NCBI RefSeq assembly: GCF_032362555.1
Contig: NC_083536.1
Coordinates: 682,001-746,000, forward strand
Direction of reading: 5' to 3'
Length of the DNA: 64,000 bases
Source of the DNA: Amyelois transitella
Lineage: Eukaryota; Arthropoda; Insecta; Lepidoptera; Pyralidae
Both the position numbers and the translations under genes were made by a program. Below, piece by piece: positions 61,017 to 64,000 of this stretch (positions are counted from its first letter, which is position 1; each line of letters starts with the position of its first letter). The notes under the pieces were generated by a model. It ran no database searches and was not told where the DNA came from. It saw only the letters and a program-made list of their open reading frames with translations.

Positions 61017-61508
61017 ATGCGCCCGCTGTACGCCGCCAAGAGGCTGCAGCCCACAATGGAAGCTCTGCCGGGCTGGCTTTCCAAATGGAGGCTCTCGGTA
61101 AACGTCGGCAAGACTCAAGCAATCATGACGGAGACAAGACCCCAGCCGCCTCCACTGCGACTGCTCGGCGAATCGGTGCCGTGGCGGCCGCACGTCAAAT
61201 ACCTGGGACTGACCATCGACCGGCGTCTCACCTTTAAGAAGCATGTCGGAGACGTCGTGGCGAAGACCAAGGCAGCCAGGGGGAAGCTTCACGCAGTCCT
61301 CTCCTCGAGCCTCCCCCTGAGGACGAAGCTCGGGATCTACCGAACTTATGTCAGATCCCGCCTCACGTACGCGGCCCCGGCGTGGTACGCCTACTGCTCT
61401 GAGACCAACAGAAGAAAACTCAGAGCTCAAGAGAACCTCAGTCTCAGAGCAGTCGTCGGAGCCCCGCGTTACGTGAGGAACTCGACGATCCTCAGGGACC
61501 TGAAGTGA
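61017..61508 (+). pseudogene. Jockey-like LINE RT fragment, inverted copy
   Basis: The translation is identical to that of 22179-22670 (minus): GWLSKWRLSVNVGKTQAIM, VKYLGLTIDRRLTF, RTYVRSRLTYAAPAW. The stop at 61506-61508 is also shared, as is the ESLDDFVARLATKMFERA continuation after it. Confidence 0.85.
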
Positions 61509-63855
61509 GAGAGCCTAGACGACTTCGTGGCCCGGCTGGCCACGAAGATGTTCGAGAGGGCGGACGCATCAACGCATAGCCACCTGCGCGTCATCGCACC
61601 GCTCCACGCCCGCCCTCCGGACCGTCGGGTGAAGCCCTCCCCTCGCTGACTTGCGGCAGACGTCGTCGGCCAGTGACGACGCCGCCGCCGATGGGAACTC
61701 CCAGAAGAAAAAAGATGAAGATCCAGGCCGCTACGGCCGCCCCATTGACCTGCCTACAGTTGTAGGCAGCGAAGAAGCCAATGAAGAGGGCCAAAAGCCC
61801 TGACCATTTACTCAGACTCCTCCTTAGGAGTATGGGAAGACCCCTTGTGTGTATTGTGAACCATTAGGGTCTAGGTACTCCTCGGTAAATACACAGCGCC
61901 TTCTGGGCATCCACTTGTGGGTCCCGCACAGGACTGTAACTACCTGGAAAATAAGGGAATTTTGGGGATATTTGGATTAGGGAATATTTGGTTACTTCGG
62001 GCGTCCACCTAGTGGGATACCACAAAAGTGACTTAAATGATTCATGGTCTAAAGTACACCAAAACGACAGTTTGATTATTTGGAGCACTGCGCTGTCACA
62101 TAGTGGGAGCACTGCGGCGCCACTTAATCAAATTTAGTTAGCTCGTTCGTTGTTATTTTTAACTTGGTCCTTTGCAATAAAACCTTAGTCATTTCCATCG
62201 CACGTATTTTCTTTGTCGCCTCACACTTTCCTTACCTTTTCTAAAACTATTTTATTTATATAAAAAATAGCAAAAGCTCTACCTTGTAAAGTAAATATGT
62301 CGTCTTTAGGAACGAAAAAACTTATTTATTTCCGAGTCTACCTTGTTAGAAATATTATTAGTCTCTTAGTTTGTTATATAATAGTTTTTGAATCACTTTA
62401 TTCATTAAGTTCTTACCACATTATATCACTAGCGCATTACCGAGGCGCCGCCCGCTACCCGATACGCGTTGCCAAATATGGCAGGGTCGCCATGTAGGGA
62501 GGCAAGATACGTGAACAAATGAAACTACTGCATTCGATTGAAGACGAATGTATAATGCCAATTAAACAAGGATTACATCGATAATATAAGATAGTATAAC
62601 ACATAAGTAGTACTTACATATTAAGTACACACTTCATTCCAAATTGTTTTCAAACCCCAAAACCCCTTAGAAACCCCTAAATTAAGACTCATAAATTACA
62701 AAACAAAGAAAAAAGTTCACAAACTAATAAACCTCTAGCTTCAGTATTGGGAATTGTTCAACATCCCATTTACCATCCCCCCCAAATAGTCAGAAGTAAA
62801 CTACCCCTCAAATCTTCCCTTTATTTTGGAAAAACAGTAGATATTGTAGTTGGTAAAATTGTAAATAAAGAAGAAGCCGATCTTTTCTGAAATAAGTACG
62901 CATTAACCTGTTTTAAAATTATCAAATATAGAAAGATCATTAAAAAATCTCTGTTATTGCAAACTATATAAATTGTAAAGTATATAGCATCTAAGATATT
63001 TATAAAATTGGCCTAAGCGGAAATAGGCCTAGACCGCAACAATAACTTGGTAATAGCGAGCGCGGTGCGGTCGGAGTAGGGTAGTGCCGGCCTATTACGT
63101 ATCGCGGTGCACAGCGACCCAACTGGAAAGAACACACACGCGTACGGCCCACACTAAACTGCGGTAGATCTAGACTAAAACTTTAATAAATCACGTAATT
63201 GTATACGTAAGTTTAATCTAAATATAAATATACGTATAAATAAACAATTGCATAAACAATTCCCAAAAATCAACTACACTATATATCCACATAGACCTTA
63301 CACACATTAGATAACAATAGTTACTTGGTTGCCTCTTTTGAATTTAGTAGTAAATGTTAATTCCTATCCCTATCCTGATCATATAGACATTGTATATGCA
63401 TATATATATACATATACATATATATATTTTAGGCGATGGGCTAGCAACCTGTCACTATATGAATCTCAATTCTATCATTAAGCCAAATAGCTGAACGTGG
63501 CCATTCAGTCTTTTCAAGACTATTGGCTCTGTCTTCCCCGCAAGGGATATAGCCGTGACCATATGTATGTATGTATGTATACATATATATACTAGGGTGT
63601 CTCAAGCTATATGGGAATTTTTTTTTTTTTTTAATCTAATACGCATACCCTTTTATTTTATTCTGTTTGACCTCAAAAGCCTGAATAAAAAATATTATAG
63701 TGATAACTTAATGTTATCATGTGCCGACTTGACTTCAAAGTTATAAATTAAAAATTTGTATGGAAAAATTATGTTACTTAGTCTTAATTTAGGTTTTGGA
63801 AAGAAAACAACTAATAATATTTAAAAGAAATAGTATTAAATGACATTAATATACA
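61509..63855. other. Right-arm copy of LINE 3' region, unassigned DNA, SINE tail and TIR
   Basis: Inverted counterpart of 19832-22178. It includes the diverged repeat (about 62637-62872), the SINE/RTE tail with (ATGT)n (about 63427-63592) and the transposon TIR TAGGGTGTCTCA at 63593-63604. No gene is seen. Confidence 0.75.
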
Positions 63856-64000
63856 TCAAGGATCTTCTATATACTTTCTTTTTAAAGTTTTTTTTTTTTT
63901 GCAATCAGGGTAAATTTTACGATGTTCTTGTACAAAACGTAACAAAAATTGCTTTTGTTCCTCTTCAATCGTGATTAGCCCGTGAAAGTCTTGCATCAAC
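63856..64000 (-). pseudogene. 'ARW' transposon protein C-terminus, runs off the window
   Basis: The last codons of the protein described at 18751-19831: LMQDFHGLITIEEEQKQF...DCKKKKTLKRKYIEDP, stop at 63856. The copy continues beyond the window end, so the inverted arm is longer than can be seen. Confidence 0.75.

Larger units (their letters stand above)
60588..64000 (-). repeat. Right arm of the large inverted repeat (open at window end)
   Basis: Reverse complement of 19687-23107. The only length difference I found is eight bases in the poly(A) (60817-60835). The spacer between arms is about 37.5 kb. Confidence 0.95.

Noticed and set aside
19687-64000. Palindrome as a simple fold-back sequencing artefact
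   Set aside because: A missing-adapter artefact would have almost no spacer and identical inner ends; here the spacer is 37.5 kb and the inner ends differ. A misjoin is still possible.
1-64000. CRISPR arrays, tRNA or rRNA genes, bacterial-type operons
   Set aside because: None is seen; the content is eukaryotic retroelements.

Overview
The window looks like lepidopteran (moth or butterfly) chromosomal DNA made almost entirely of transposable elements. The reasons are (TTAGG)n telomere-type repeats joined to poly(A) tails of R1-group LINEs of the TRAS/SART kind, RTE, CR1-like, Jockey-like, Gypsy, Bel-Pao, DIRS, mariner and SINE copies of types common in Lepidoptera, and nested insertions. I found no host gene, tRNA, rRNA or CRISPR. 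Such density suggests W-chromosome, subtelomeric or other non-recombining heterochromatin; that is inference.

Layout. 1-2105: 5' part of a Gypsy element (minus). 2230-9855: CR1/Jockey-like LINE (plus), split by a near-complete RTE LINE (3937-7353, minus, 13-bp target duplication, intact 1033-codon ORF). 10380-14590: decayed Bel-Pao (minus). 14592-18757: DIRS-like tyrosine-recombinase retrotransposon (minus). About 18830-20094: truncated DNA transposon coding for an uncharacterised 'ARW' protein, then a SINE-like tail, AT-rich unknown DNA and a Jockey-like fragment.

22852-60835 is a telomere-style LINE array. On the plus strand lies a SART-like LINE (22898-33670), interrupted in ORF2 by a Gypsy element (27072-32942, TSD GTCCC) that itself holds a mariner and a LINE fragment. 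On the minus strand lie four head-to-tail LINE units separated by one to four telomere units: V (33691-39437, carrying a DNA transposon with 12-bp TIRs and 8-bp TSD), Z (39450-48898, ORF2 extended by a viral-type superfamily 1 helicase), X (48918-56545, split by an intact Gypsy element 51463-55883 with identical 99-bp LTRs) and Y (56553-57563, helicase-LINE fragment). Rearranged plus-strand SART pieces follow (57569-60370).

All TTAGG tracts from 22879 to 56552 have TTAGG on the plus strand, but the tract at 60798-60816 has CCTAA on the plus strand. From 60588 to the window end the sequence is an inverted, apparently near-identical copy of 19687-23107. A head-to-head junction at about 60370/60371 therefore looks like a telomere-to-telomere or sister-chromatid type fusion, or an inverted duplication, of a LINE-capped end.

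The strongest points are: (1) the palindrome with flipped telomere polarity; (2) the telomere-associated LINE family carrying a complete SF1 helicase domain, in two copies; (3) two DNA transposons with TAGGGTG-type TIRs that encode an uncharacterised protein family with no classical transposase that I recognise.
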